This document shows, one piece after another, positions 39,206 through 48,773 of a stretch of DNA of 64,000 bases (its first letter is position 1; the number at the start of each line of letters is the position of its first letter). The stretch is taken from the NCBI GenBank assembly GCA_965240325.2, contig OZ251229.1:2790001-2854000 (forward strand). The letters run 5' to 3'. A program made the translations under genes and the position numbers. The DNA comes from Rebecca billardiae RCC1528. Its lineage: Eukaryota; Haptophyta. Below the pieces are notes generated by a model that was not told the origin of the DNA, did not search any database, and saw only the letters and a list, made by a program, of their open reading frames with translations.

Positions 39206-41128
39206 ATGATGACAACACGTTTCCCCACCATCACGCGAGGGCGCGCCCTCGTGGTTGCGTGCGCCTGCACGCTCGTCGCGCTCGCCTGCATGCGCGCCGC
39301 AGGCCCGTCCGTCGCGACGCGGCTCGCGCAGGCCGCCGTGCCTGCGCCGCCCTCCACTGTCGAGTACCCAGACGGCGCGACGGCGGCTGGCATGGCCGCG
39401 CTGATCGAGGCCGAGTTTGCCGGCGTGGTCGGCGGCGGCTCCTTCCTGCCGGCGGACGTGCATACCAGCGAGAGCTTCACCGGCTCGTACGAGAAGTGCT
39501 TCGCCACGCAGTACACCTCCACCAACCTCCTCGCGTACGTGGACGGCCCCGACGCGCTCTTCGGCGAGCAGATCGCCTCGCTCGGTCTCGCTCGCTACTG
39601 CGACCCGCAGAGCGGCTCCGCCAAGGGCGACGCGACGTGCCTCGCGCTCGCCGCGACCACGCGCGCGTTTGTCAAGCTGCAGGCTGCCTACCCGGCAGGC
39701 CCGAGCTTCGCCAACTACTTCCTCGTGCTGCAGGGCTGGGCGCAGGTGCCGGGCGATCTCGTCAATATCTCGTGGGTGCCAGGCACGCTCGACCTGTCGC
39801 CACAGGCGATCTCGCCCGCGCTGAAGCGGGTGGGCCGGCCGCGCGGCGTGCTGACGGACGGGAGTGGCGCGAACGCGTACGCGCTGTGCGACATCGTCAC
39901 CACCGTGCTCACGCAGAACAACAACCAGGGCGGCGACAACACATGCGGGCCGTCAGCCATCCTGCTCGGGCTCTCGCGGCTCGCGCCCGCCACCGCGCTC
40001 CGCCTCGCGACGCAGCTGCTCTGGACGGGCACGCTGCCGGGCGGGCTGCTCCCCGCTCGGCCGTGCGGCTACCTGCGCGCAGACGTGCCCGGCCTGATGG
40101 CCGCGTGGTCGCCCAGCACCTTCCAGCCCACCGGCCTCGAGCAGATGTGGTCGATGGCCCTCGTCTCCGCGACCAACACGGCGGCCCTCGGCGGCTCGTG
40201 TGAGCAGCAGGTGCTGACGATGCCGTACGACGGCGCGAGCGCGCAGTCGGCGCTGTCCGAGACGCAGCAGGCCAGCTCGGGGCGCATGCTCCTCGCCTGG
40301 TGCGACGCGCTGCTCGCGCCCGCCGTCGGGGGCCCCGCCACGCCGCCGTGCGAATTCGTGTACAACTCGGCGCTGCTCTGCTCGCCGCGGATCGGCCTGA
40401 CCCCCGCGCAGTGCGAGGGGCTGATAGTTATGCCGGGTAACCTGACGTCGTACGAGGGGAGCTTCCCGCTCGCGCAGCTGCTGACGAACGAGACGCTCGA
40501 CCTGCTCTTCCCGCGCCTCGCGCCCGCGCTGGCCGCGCAGCGCGCGCTCCTCTCCGCTCACCCGGCGGCCATGGACTCGCTGGCCGCGGTCACGACGCCG
40601 AGCGTGGGGTCGCCGCAGATCGCCCGCGCGTGCAGCGCCAAGGCGGCCGTCGCGTGGGTGGCCGCGGACATGCTCTCGCAGCTCGACGCGACGCAGACGT
40701 GCGGGGGCTGCCACTGCGACCACTGGTGCGCGCGCGGCCCAGCGAGCGCGTGCCATGCGCGCGCGCCCTGTGCGCGGAGCGCCGGCGCGCGTGTGTGGGT
40801 CGTGATCTCGCTCCGATCTCGCTCGGCGTGAGTACTTTCTCCGGCACCTCTGGGTATGGGGAGTATTCTTGAGGGCGTCGGGGGAGGGCTGTTGAGGGCT
40901 CGGGTTGTTGAGCGCCCGCGCGCACGCCCCCGGCGCCCGCCCCTGCCCCGCAGGGTCTTCATCGAGGGCTGCGACGAGGCGAACGACGAGTTCGTGTTCT
41001 GGTCGTGGGGCCGGCGCTACCCGGCGGTCAGCGGCGCGTGGCTGCGCGCGGCGGCCTGCGCGTTCGTCGTCGCCCCGGCGGCGGCCACGACCGAGCTCGA
41101 GGCCGGGGCCGGCCCGGCGTCGACGTGA
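39206..41128 (+). CDS. Membrane-anchored papain-like cysteine peptidase candidate
   Basis: Exons 39206-40725 and 40954-41128 (228-bp intron, GTGCGC...CCGCAG) give 564 residues. Residues about 12-31 (ALVVACACTLVALACMRAAG) are one N-terminal membrane anchor or signal. The body contains GDNTCGPSAILLGLSRLAPA with Cys247, a CGP-plus-helix context typical of the nucleophile of papain-fold peptidases. The C-terminus, assembled only by splicing, reads CGGCHCDHW-VFIEGCDEAND and then EFVFWSWGRRYP; His506 followed by Trp and an acidic residue, then a WSWG end, fits the His/Asp half of such a site. I know no family that matches the whole. The peptidase role is inference from these motifs; the gene itself is clear from codon use. 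Foldback element A ends 92 bp upstream and may supply promoter sequence. Confidence 0.8.
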
Positions 41129-41369
41129 TGCGGCTAGTATGGGACACGGCTGCTGCAGTGCCGGCGCTTGAGCTCTGAGTACCGTCACGTCTGAGAGCAC
41201 GCACGCCGCTGACTCACCGCTGAGTGGCAGTCGTCGTCAGTCTTGTCCGAGCGAACGGATTGAAGTTCAAGTACTGTCTGTACGCGTAGTGAGTTTGATA
41301 TGCTGATACTGTAGCAGCGTGCCCGCGCACAGGGCGGTGCAGACTGTGTATGTATACTACTGATGTATC

Positions 41370-41473
41370 TTGCCTGCCTGAGCTGTGTGCGTCTCTTATT
41401 CTGAGTAGACGACTGCTGTAATCTCGCCTGCCTGAGCTGTGTGCGTCATCTCTTATTCTTAGTAAACTGTACA
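41370..41473. repeat. Dispersed repeat, copies 2 and 3 in tandem
   Basis: 41418-41473 is the reverse complement of 28336-28390 with two small indels, and 41370-41404 is a shorter, more diverged direct copy of its core (CTGCCTGAGCTGTGTGCGTC). The pair lies 110 bp before the Ldh2-type ATG. The rest of 41129-41581 has no other feature. Confidence 0.8.
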
Positions 41474-41581
41474 GTACCCCGAAACTACGACGAAATGTAA
41501 AATGAATGAGAGCCGATCGAGAGGGCGTATTCTCGGTTCTGGAATTGATGGCTGCGCCGCCGCCGCCGGCCGCCATCAAGC

Positions 41582-42628
41582 ATGCCGACCATCAGCGTCG
41601 AGCGCGTGCACGAGCTGGCGCTGCGCGCGCTGCGCGCGCATGGGAGCGGGCTGCGGCAGGCCGAGGCGGTCGCGCGCATCGTCGCCGCCGCCGAGCGCGA
41701 CGGCTGCCGCGCGCACGGCCTGCACCGCGTGCCGGGCTACGTGGAGTCGCTCAGGTCCGGGCTGGCCAACCCGGAGCCCGAGCCGACGGTCGAGCGGCTG
41801 AGCGCGGCGGTGGTGCGCGTGCGCGGCGACCGGGGGTTCGCGCCGCTCGCGCTCGACGCCGGCCGCCAGCCGACCATCGACGCGGCGAGGCGCCACGGCG
41901 TCGCCGCGCTCGCGGTGAACGACGCTCGGCACTTCCATGCGCTTTGGGCCGATGTCGAGCCGTACGCCGAGGCGGGCCTCGCCGCGCTGGCGTTCACGGC
42001 GAACTACCCGTACGTCGCGCCGGCGGCCGGGATGCGCGCCGTGTACGGCACCAACCCGATGGCCTTCGGCTGGCCGCGGCCGGGCCGCTCGCCGCTCGTC
42101 TGGGACCAGTCCTCGTCCGCGCGATCTCGCGGCGATCTCGAGATCGCATCTCGCGACGGCGAGGCGCTGCCGCTCGGCGTGGGCGTGGACGCGCGTGGCG
42201 AGCCGACGACGGAGCCGCGGCGCGTGCTCGACGGCGGCGCGCAGCTCCCGTTCGGCGGCTTCAAGGGCGGCAACGTCGCGCTGATGGTCGAGCTCCTCGC
42301 CGGCCCTCTGATCGGCGATCGGCTCTCGGCCGAAGCGCTTTCGGACGACGGCGGCCGAGCGGACCGCGGGCCGCCGATCGGCGGCGAGCTGCTGGTCGTG
42401 GTCGAGCCGTCGGTGTTCTGGGGGCGGGAGGGCGCGCGTGGGAGCGCGCGCGGCGCGGAGCGCCTCTTCGCCCACCTCGCCGCCGAGGCGGCGGGCGGCT
42501 CGTCGGAGTGGCGGCTGCCCGGCGCGCGGCGCGAGGCGGCGCGGCGCGCGGCGCTGACTGGCGGCGTCGAGGTGGAGCCTGCGCTGTACCGCGCGGTGTG
42601 CGGCCTTGGCGCGGGCGGCGGGCCGTGA
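41582..42628 (+). CDS. Ldh2-family malate/L-lactate/ureidoglycolate-type dehydrogenase
   Basis: A single exon of 348 residues, the usual size of the family. It has the family signature RAHGLHRVPGYVESLRSG near residue 41 (the SHG-type motif carrying the substrate-binding region), the dinucleotide-binding NDARHFHALW, YGTNPMAFGWPRPG, and the late PFGGFKGGNVALMVELLAG. These enzymes reduce or oxidise 2-oxo/2-hydroxy acids or cyclic imino acids with NAD(P)H; substrate cannot be fixed from sequence. No targeting peptide is seen, suggesting a cytosolic enzyme. The family is mostly bacterial and this gene has no intron, so an old transfer is possible, though its codon use matches the genome. Confidence 0.92.
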   Translation: MPTISVERVHELALRALRAHGSGLRQAEAVARIVAAAERDGCRAHGLHRVPGYVESLRSGLANPEPEPTVERLSAAVVRVRGDRGFAPLALDAGRQPTIDAARRHGVAALAVNDARHFHALWADVEPYAEAGLAALAFTANYPYVAPAAGMRAVYGTNPMAFGWPRPGRSPLVWDQSSSARSRGDLEIASRDGEALPLGVGVDARGEPTTEPRRVLDGGAQLPFGGFKGGNVALMVELLAGPLIGDRLSAEALSDDGGRADRGPPIGGELLVVVEPSVFWGREGARGSARGAERLFAHLAAEAAGGSSEWRLPGARREAARRAALTGGVEVEPALYRAVCGLGAGGGP

Positions 42629-42867
42629 GTGAGAGCATCGAGGGCGGCGGTGTGATGGGGAGTCGCACGTGCGTGTATAATTGATGCGGTCAGATAGATG
42701 CTCACGGTGCCAGCCCAGGCGCTACGTACTTCTCGCCTTGCGGCTTGCCCAGTGGCCAGTGCCTGACCGTGTGCGTCTCTGGATACGGCGACCGTTGGTC
42801 GCGTTCCGGAGCAGTCCGGGCGCCAGCGGCGACCGCGAGACGTGAGGCGCGAAGCGGGCGCGGGCGA

Positions 42868-45359
42868 ATGGCCGCCCGCGGCGATGACACACGCGCGATC
42901 GTGGGGCCGCGCGCGCGCAAGCTCGACGCGCTGGCCCAGCTGATGGCACGCGGCGGGTCGGACGAGGGCATCCGCGCCGCCGTGCGCCTCAGCCAGGCCG
43001 CGCTGCGCGCCGAGCCCTCGCTCGCGCGCGCGCGCGTCACGCTCGCACGCGCGCTTCGCGCGACCGCTCGGCCCCAGCTCGCGCTCGACCAGCTGTGCGC
43101 CGTGGGCGCGGCGGACGGCGGCGCGGGCGTGGACGACGAGACGCGCCTGGCGGCGTGCATCGCGCTCCGCGAGCACGGCCAGGCCGCGCACCGCGCCCGC
43201 GACGCGCACGGCGCGCGGCGCGCTCACGCGCGCGCGTGCGAGCACGCGCGTCTGCTCGCAGCCGCGCGCGCGCCCGGCGCGGGCGCGCTGCTCTCGGCGT
43301 GCCTCTGCGAGTGCGGGCACGCGCAGCTGCTCGACGGCGGCGCCGTCCACGCCGCGATCGACGCGTACGCCACCGCGCTCGCCGTCGACCCGCGCAACCG
43401 CGGCGCGCGCCGCGCGCTCCGCTCGACGCTACTGTGCCATCCCACCAGCCGCGCGTGCGCGAGCGCCCAGCAGGCGGAGGCGGCGCAGAGCGGGGCGCGC
43501 TGGGCGGCGTGGCGCGCGGCGCTCGAGGACGAGGCGCGCGCGCTCCTACGCGCGCGGCTGCTGGCCGCCGCGCCGCGCGCCGCGGCCGATGCGGCCCGCT
43601 CGGCCCGAGCAGAGCCGGAGGCGGCGGCGCCGCCGCCGGCAGCGGTGGCCGCCTCGGCGTCCGGGGCAGCGGTGGGCGCAGCCGGACTGCCGCCGGAGCC
43701 GTCGGGCTGGGCCGCGGGTGCAGGGCAGCAGGGCGGTGACGAGCTCGTGTGCGCCGTCGGCGGCGGCTGCGCCGCGCTGCTCGCCGCGAGCGCCGTGCGC
43801 GCCCTGCGCGCCGCGGCGCGCGCCGCGGCCGCGCCGGCGCGCGCGCCGCTCAGCCTTCGAGTGCTGTGCTGTGAGCCACACACGCCGCAGCTGGCGGCGC
43901 ACGCGCTCGCGCAGCTCGGCCGCGCGCTCGAGCGCGAGGGCGAGGGCGCCCCCGCCGTGCGCGTCGACGTGCTGCCCTGCTCGTTGCTCGAGCTGGGCGC
44001 GAGCGTGCAAGCCGTCGAGACGTGCGGCGGCGCGCGCCGCGCGGCCGCGGCGGATGCGCCCGGTGCCGCCGCCGCCGCGGCGCGCCCCGTGGCGTGTGCG
44101 GACGCGCCGGCGCCGGGCGGCGCGCGCGGCGGGTGTGTGACGCGCGCGGTGCGCGTGCGCGCGCACTCGATCGCGCTCGTCGCCGTCGACGTGCTCGGCG
44201 CAGACCCAGCGGAGCTCGCGCTCACCCTCGCTGCCTTTGGCCGCGCGCGGCGGCGCGCGGCTGCGGCGGCAGCGACGGCGGCGACGGCGGCAGCGGGGGC
44301 GGCGGCAGCGGGGGCGGGGGCGGGGGCGGCGGCGGCGGGGGGGCTGCCGCCGCGTGGCGCGGGCGGGCTCGCGCGGCTGCTCGCTCCAGACGCGGCGATC
44401 CTCCCGGCCGAGGCGCGGCTGATGTGCGTCCCGGTGCGCAGTGACGTCCTCCTCCGGCTGTGCCGCGCGCCCTCGGCCGCGGAGGCGTGCGGCGTGCGCC
44501 TCGGCGGGTTCGGCGCTCGGTTCGGCGCGCGGACGCAGCCGCTGCGGCTGCGGCTGGGCGGTGGCGCCGCCGCGGGCGAGGCGGGGCAAGGGGCGGAGGC
44601 GCGCGCGCTCGGCGCGCCGACGTGCCTCGCCCGCTTCGGCGCGGCGGTGGACGGCGCCGAGGCGGACAGCGGCGGCGCGCCGGATCTCGGCGCCGATCTC
44701 GAGATGGGCGAGCTCGAGATGGGCGAGCTCGGCGCGGCTGAGCTGGTTCGCACGGCGACGCTGCGCCTCGGGCCCGCCGTGGGCAGCGGCGCCAGCGCAG
44801 CCGCCGAGGCGGCGGAGGTGGCGGTGGACGGACTCCTCTGCTGGCTGGAGCTGTTGCTCACAAGCGCACCGCGCGCACGGCGCGCGCCGGCCGACGACGG
44901 CGCCTTGCGCCGCGCCGCCCCCCGCGCCTCCACCAGATCGAGCTCGAGATCGAGCTCGAGATCGAGCTCGAGATCGAGCTCCGGATCGAGATCGGGGTCG
45001 AGATCGGGGTCGAGATCGGGGTCGGTCTCGTCGGAGGGGTCGGCCGCACGCGACGGCGCCGACTCCGAGTCTGACGGCGGAGGCGACGACGGGGGCGGCG
45101 GTGCCCAGCCGGCCGCCGCCGCGCGTGTGTTCACGCGCGCCCCCGCGGGCGTGCCGCCGACGCCGCGGCGGGTCCGCGCCCGCGCCGACGGCGGGGGCGG
45201 CAGTCCGGGCGGCGCGTGGCTGCAGGACCTGCCGCACAGCGCGCTGCAGCTCGTCCACTGCGCCGCGCCGCGCGGCGCGCGCGCGGCGCTCGCGCGCGCG
45301 AGCGGCGGCGGTGTTGGCCCGGGCGAGGGCGCGGGCGCAGGCGCCGCTCCGTGCGCAGA

Positions 45360-45393
<34 letters not shown>

Positions 45394-45533
45394 GCGGCGG
45401 AGGCGGAGGCGGTAGCCGAGGCGGCAGAGCTGCGCGTGCCCGCGGGCGCGGCGCTGCGTGCCGGAGTGCGCGTCGCCCGCTCGGCCGGCGGCGGCGCGCA
45501 CGCCTACCTTGGCTGCTGGGTGGAGGATAGTGA

Positions 45534-45565
<32 letters not shown>

Positions 45566-47421
45566 ATGACGATGACGACGACGACGACGACGACGATGAT
45601 GATGACGCCGCCGACGGACGCGGCGCCGAGGCGGCGCGCGCGGCGGCGGGCGCGGTCGAGGCGGGCGGCGCCGTGTCCGGGGCTCACCGACAAGGCCAGT
45701 GCCGCCATCGCCCCTCGGCGGGAGACGAGCCGCGTGCAAGCGCGGAGCGTGCAAGCGCCAGCCAGGGCGACGCCGTCCGCACGCTGGCCGTCTCGAAGCG
45801 GCGCGCACGGTGCCTAATGCCCGCGCCGCAGGCCGTCGGCGCTCAGAACGGCGGCCCGACGGGCGGCGGCGGCGGCGGCTGCCGCGGCAGTGCGTCGTAC
45901 ACACCGCCCTCCTCGGCTGGCGTCCCTGGCGAGGCGCCATCGCCGTCGGCGGCGGCGCCGCTCTTCGCCTACCACCTGCCCATGCTGCACGACCAGGGCC
46001 GCACCGTCGCGTTCGATGCGGCGCTGCGGCGCGCGCTCGGTGCCGACGACGGCGACGGCGGCGACGGCGATGGCGATGGCTCGATCCCGCGGCCGATGGC
46101 CGCGGGTGCGGTATGCGGCGAGCGCGCGCGCCCAGCGCAGCCGGCTGGGCCGCCGCGGGCGCCACCGCCTTGCCCCCTGGCGCTCGACATTGGGTGCGGC
46201 AGCGGCCTGCTCAGCCTGCTCGCACTCAGAGCGGGCGCGCCGCGCGTCGCCGCCATCGAGCTGACACCTCAGCTCGCCGCCGAGGCGCGGCGTCTGGCGC
46301 GCGCCAACGGGACACCGCCCGGCGCGCTGCACGTGCTGTGCGCGCACTCGGCAGAGGTGCGCGTGCTCCGGCCGGGGTGCGAGGGCGAGGGCGCGGGGCG
46401 TGCCGGAGGTGGCGCGGCGGTCGACCGGGCGGGCGGCGGCGCCGACGGAGCTGAGCCGGAGCCGCATGCTGGGCCAACCACCGCGCCGCCCGGCGGCGGC
46501 GGCGGCGGTGCCGCCGCCGCGCGACCGCCGCCTCCGCCATCGCCGCCTCGGCCGCCGACGCTGCCGTGCCGCGCGTCGCTGCTCGTGTTCGAGCTGCTCG
46601 GCACCGACCCGCTCTGCGAGGGGCTGCTGCCCGCGCTCGCGCACGCGCGGCGCGCGCTGCTCGCGCCCGGCGCGCGAGTCATTCCCGCCCATCTCGCCAT
46701 CCGAGGCGCGCTCTACTCGGGCGCGGCGGTGCGCGCCGCCGTGGGCCTGGCGCCGTCTGCGCCGCCGGGCGGGCGCGCTGCCGCGCTCGCAGACGCCGAC
46801 GCAGGCGCCGACGCCGACGCGGCGCTGCGCGCGCTTCGACTCCTTAACCCGCCCGCGCGCGCCGTGCGGATCGACGCGATGCTGCGGGCGGGGGCCGGAG
46901 CCCGCGGCGGCGGAGGACCGCGCCGTGTGAGCGAGGCGACGACGCTCTTCGAGTTTGCGCTCGACGACGAGGGCGCCGAGCTGCCGCTCGCGGCGGAGCG
47001 CAGCGTGCGGCTGCGCGTGCGCGCGCCGCGGCGCGCCGCGTCGTCGCGCGCGGCCGTGCGCGCGGACGCACTCGTCGTCTGGTTCGAGGCGACGCTCGCG
47101 CGCGCCACGCCCGGCGGCGCCAGCGCCGTCACTCTGAGCTCGGCGCCGGGCGAAGGCGGGCACATGCGCTCGCTCGCGTGGGGCCAGCTGTGCCTTGCGC
47201 TGCCACGCGCCGAGGCCGAGGCCGAGGCCGGCGGCGGCGGCGACGACGACGATGCCGACCCGCCGCCGCCGCTGCGGGCTGCCGACGAGGCGGCGGCATG
47301 CGAGGTGCGCGCGGGTGGCGCGCTCGAGCTGGCGGTGGCACACGCGCACGGCCGGCTGAGCGTGCTCCGCACACGCCTCGTGCCATCGCCGCGCGCGGGC
47401 GCGGATGCTGCTGCCGAGTGA
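42868..47421 (+). CDS. PRMT9-like protein arginine methyltransferase (TPR plus two methyltransferase-like domains)
   Basis: One exon, 1517 residues from the ATG at 42868; an in-frame ATG at 42745 is less likely. Residues about 20-190 are TPR-like helices (AVRLSQAALRAEPSLARARV, AIDAYATALAVDPRNRGARR). A first methyltransferase-like region (about 285-540) lacks a clear SAM motif. After low-complexity stretches, including a Ser/Arg repeat at 44935-45030 and a poly-Asp run at 45555-45605, the C-terminal domain has a full motif I (LDIGCGSGLLSLLALRAG, near residue 1105) and the double-E loop as E-LLGTDPLC-E near residue 1243, both needed for arginine methylation. TPR plus two such domains is the PRMT9 layout, a nuclear/cytosolic splicing-factor methylase in animals. 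Here the intact site is in the second domain. Confidence 0.8.
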
Positions 47422-47834
47422 CGGATCGCTTCGCACTGAGTCTGAGGCGGTGGCTTATTATCGGCACGTCGTCAGTTGCCTTATTAAATAGCACCTCAGG
47501 GTCCCGAGCCCCGCTGCGCGGCGGGCGCGGGCGGCACCCGCTCAGCCCCAGCGCCGGGCGGGGCCAGAGGCCGAGCTGATGATGAAAATGACGCGATATA
47601 TGATTCGGACGCTGCTGCTTATGCTGTGGCGTACGGCTCGGTAGTGTCAGCAGTACGTTTCCGCCTGTGCAGGGCGCGGGGCGTGGAGATGGCAGGCGAA
47701 GGCTCGGAGGAGGAAGCAGCAGCAGCAGCCGTGCATGGCGCTGCCCCGGGCTCAACGCCGACGGACTGCATGAGCCAGGCACTGGGCAGGCCGATCGACC
47801 GATCGAGGCCGCGGGCGCGCGCGCGCGCACCGCC

Positions 47835-47987
47835 TTAGCCTAGCAGAAGACAGAAGTGAGTACTACCCCCTGAGCCCGCCGCAAGGTAGTCGGCGCCATA
47901 CTGCCCGTAGAACTTGTTGTGGGCAGCACCTCCGTTCGCACCAGATCCGGTGACACCTCCATAAAATGTGTCGTCACCTGCAGCGCC
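47835..47987 (-). pseudogene. RTX-like terminal exon or fragment
   Basis: After a plausible 3' splice site (TGCTTGCAG at 47996-47988) a 50-codon frame reads GAAGDDTFYGGVTGSGANGG and then GQYGADYLAAGSGG before a stop. GGxGxDxLxxGxGx resembles one or two calcium-binding RTX turns. No upstream exon was found, so it may be a gene remnant or the last exon of an unseen minus-strand gene. Confidence 0.3.
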
Positions 47988-48329
47988 CTGCAAGCACGCG
48001 CGTGTGTGTGTGCCGTGCGTGCGGCGCGCGCGTGAGGGAGACAGCAACTGCACGGAGCGGATCGGCCGTGTGCGCAGCCAGGGAACGCGCCGCGCGTGCC
48101 AGTCTCCGACCGGCGACCGCTCACATCGGCGGTCAATTGCGATCATCAATCATTCAGGTCCTGATTCGTTGGCGGCACGTGCCCGTTCGTCGCGCGCCCG
48201 GCCCGCTCTGAGCTCTCGTCCAAGAGACCAAGCCTTTTGCGTGCCAGCTGTGATTCGACTGAGGGCCTGATGAGACGCTGTCACTGATTGGTCGAATGCC
48301 AATAATGGGGGTGATATGTATCATACATT

Positions 48330-48660
48330 ATCAATTAATGAATGCTATTCATAATATATATATATAAAGTTGGTATAGACATGAGGATATGATTGATGAC
48401 CCATTGATGACATGAAACAAGTTCCGGTTCGTATAAAAAGTTCGCGAACGGGTTCACGAACGGGCCTTGTTCGTTCAGGTTCGGGTCGTTTTTCACATCG
48501 GCTGGCCTCCGGGCCAAGTTCGCGAACTTGCGAACCGGTTCGCGAACTGTCTTGAAGTACAATGATTAATATCGATTTTTTCCTATTGAATCGAATAAAT
48601 AATATCGGTTCGCGTAAGGTTCGCGAACGTTTGCGAGTTCGTTTACGAGAGGCCAAATAC
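48330..48660. repeat. AT-rich block with TTCGCGAA palindromes, diverged copy
   Basis: It is homologous to 51090-51430 but with several substitutions and indels. It starts with a run of AT dinucleotides, then ATTGATGAC repeated, then several TTCGCGAA palindromes (for example near 48431, 48519, 48537, 48618). It abuts the first tandem unit. Confidence 0.85.
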
Positions 48661-48773
48661 ACGAACCGGGTCGCTCGTCGTGCGTTTCAGTCGTGCGTGC
48701 GTTTCGCAGCAGCAGGAGTCGCGTGGTAGGCGTTATCGCGTGAGGTGCGTGAGGTAGGCGTGAGGTAGGCGCC

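Larger units (their letters stand above)
47422..48682. other. Gap between PRMT9-like gene and the tandem array
   Basis: No full gene. It contains the fragment at 47835-47987 and the AT-rich block at 48330-48660, given separately; 48000-48300 has no feature I can name. Confidence 0.5.
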
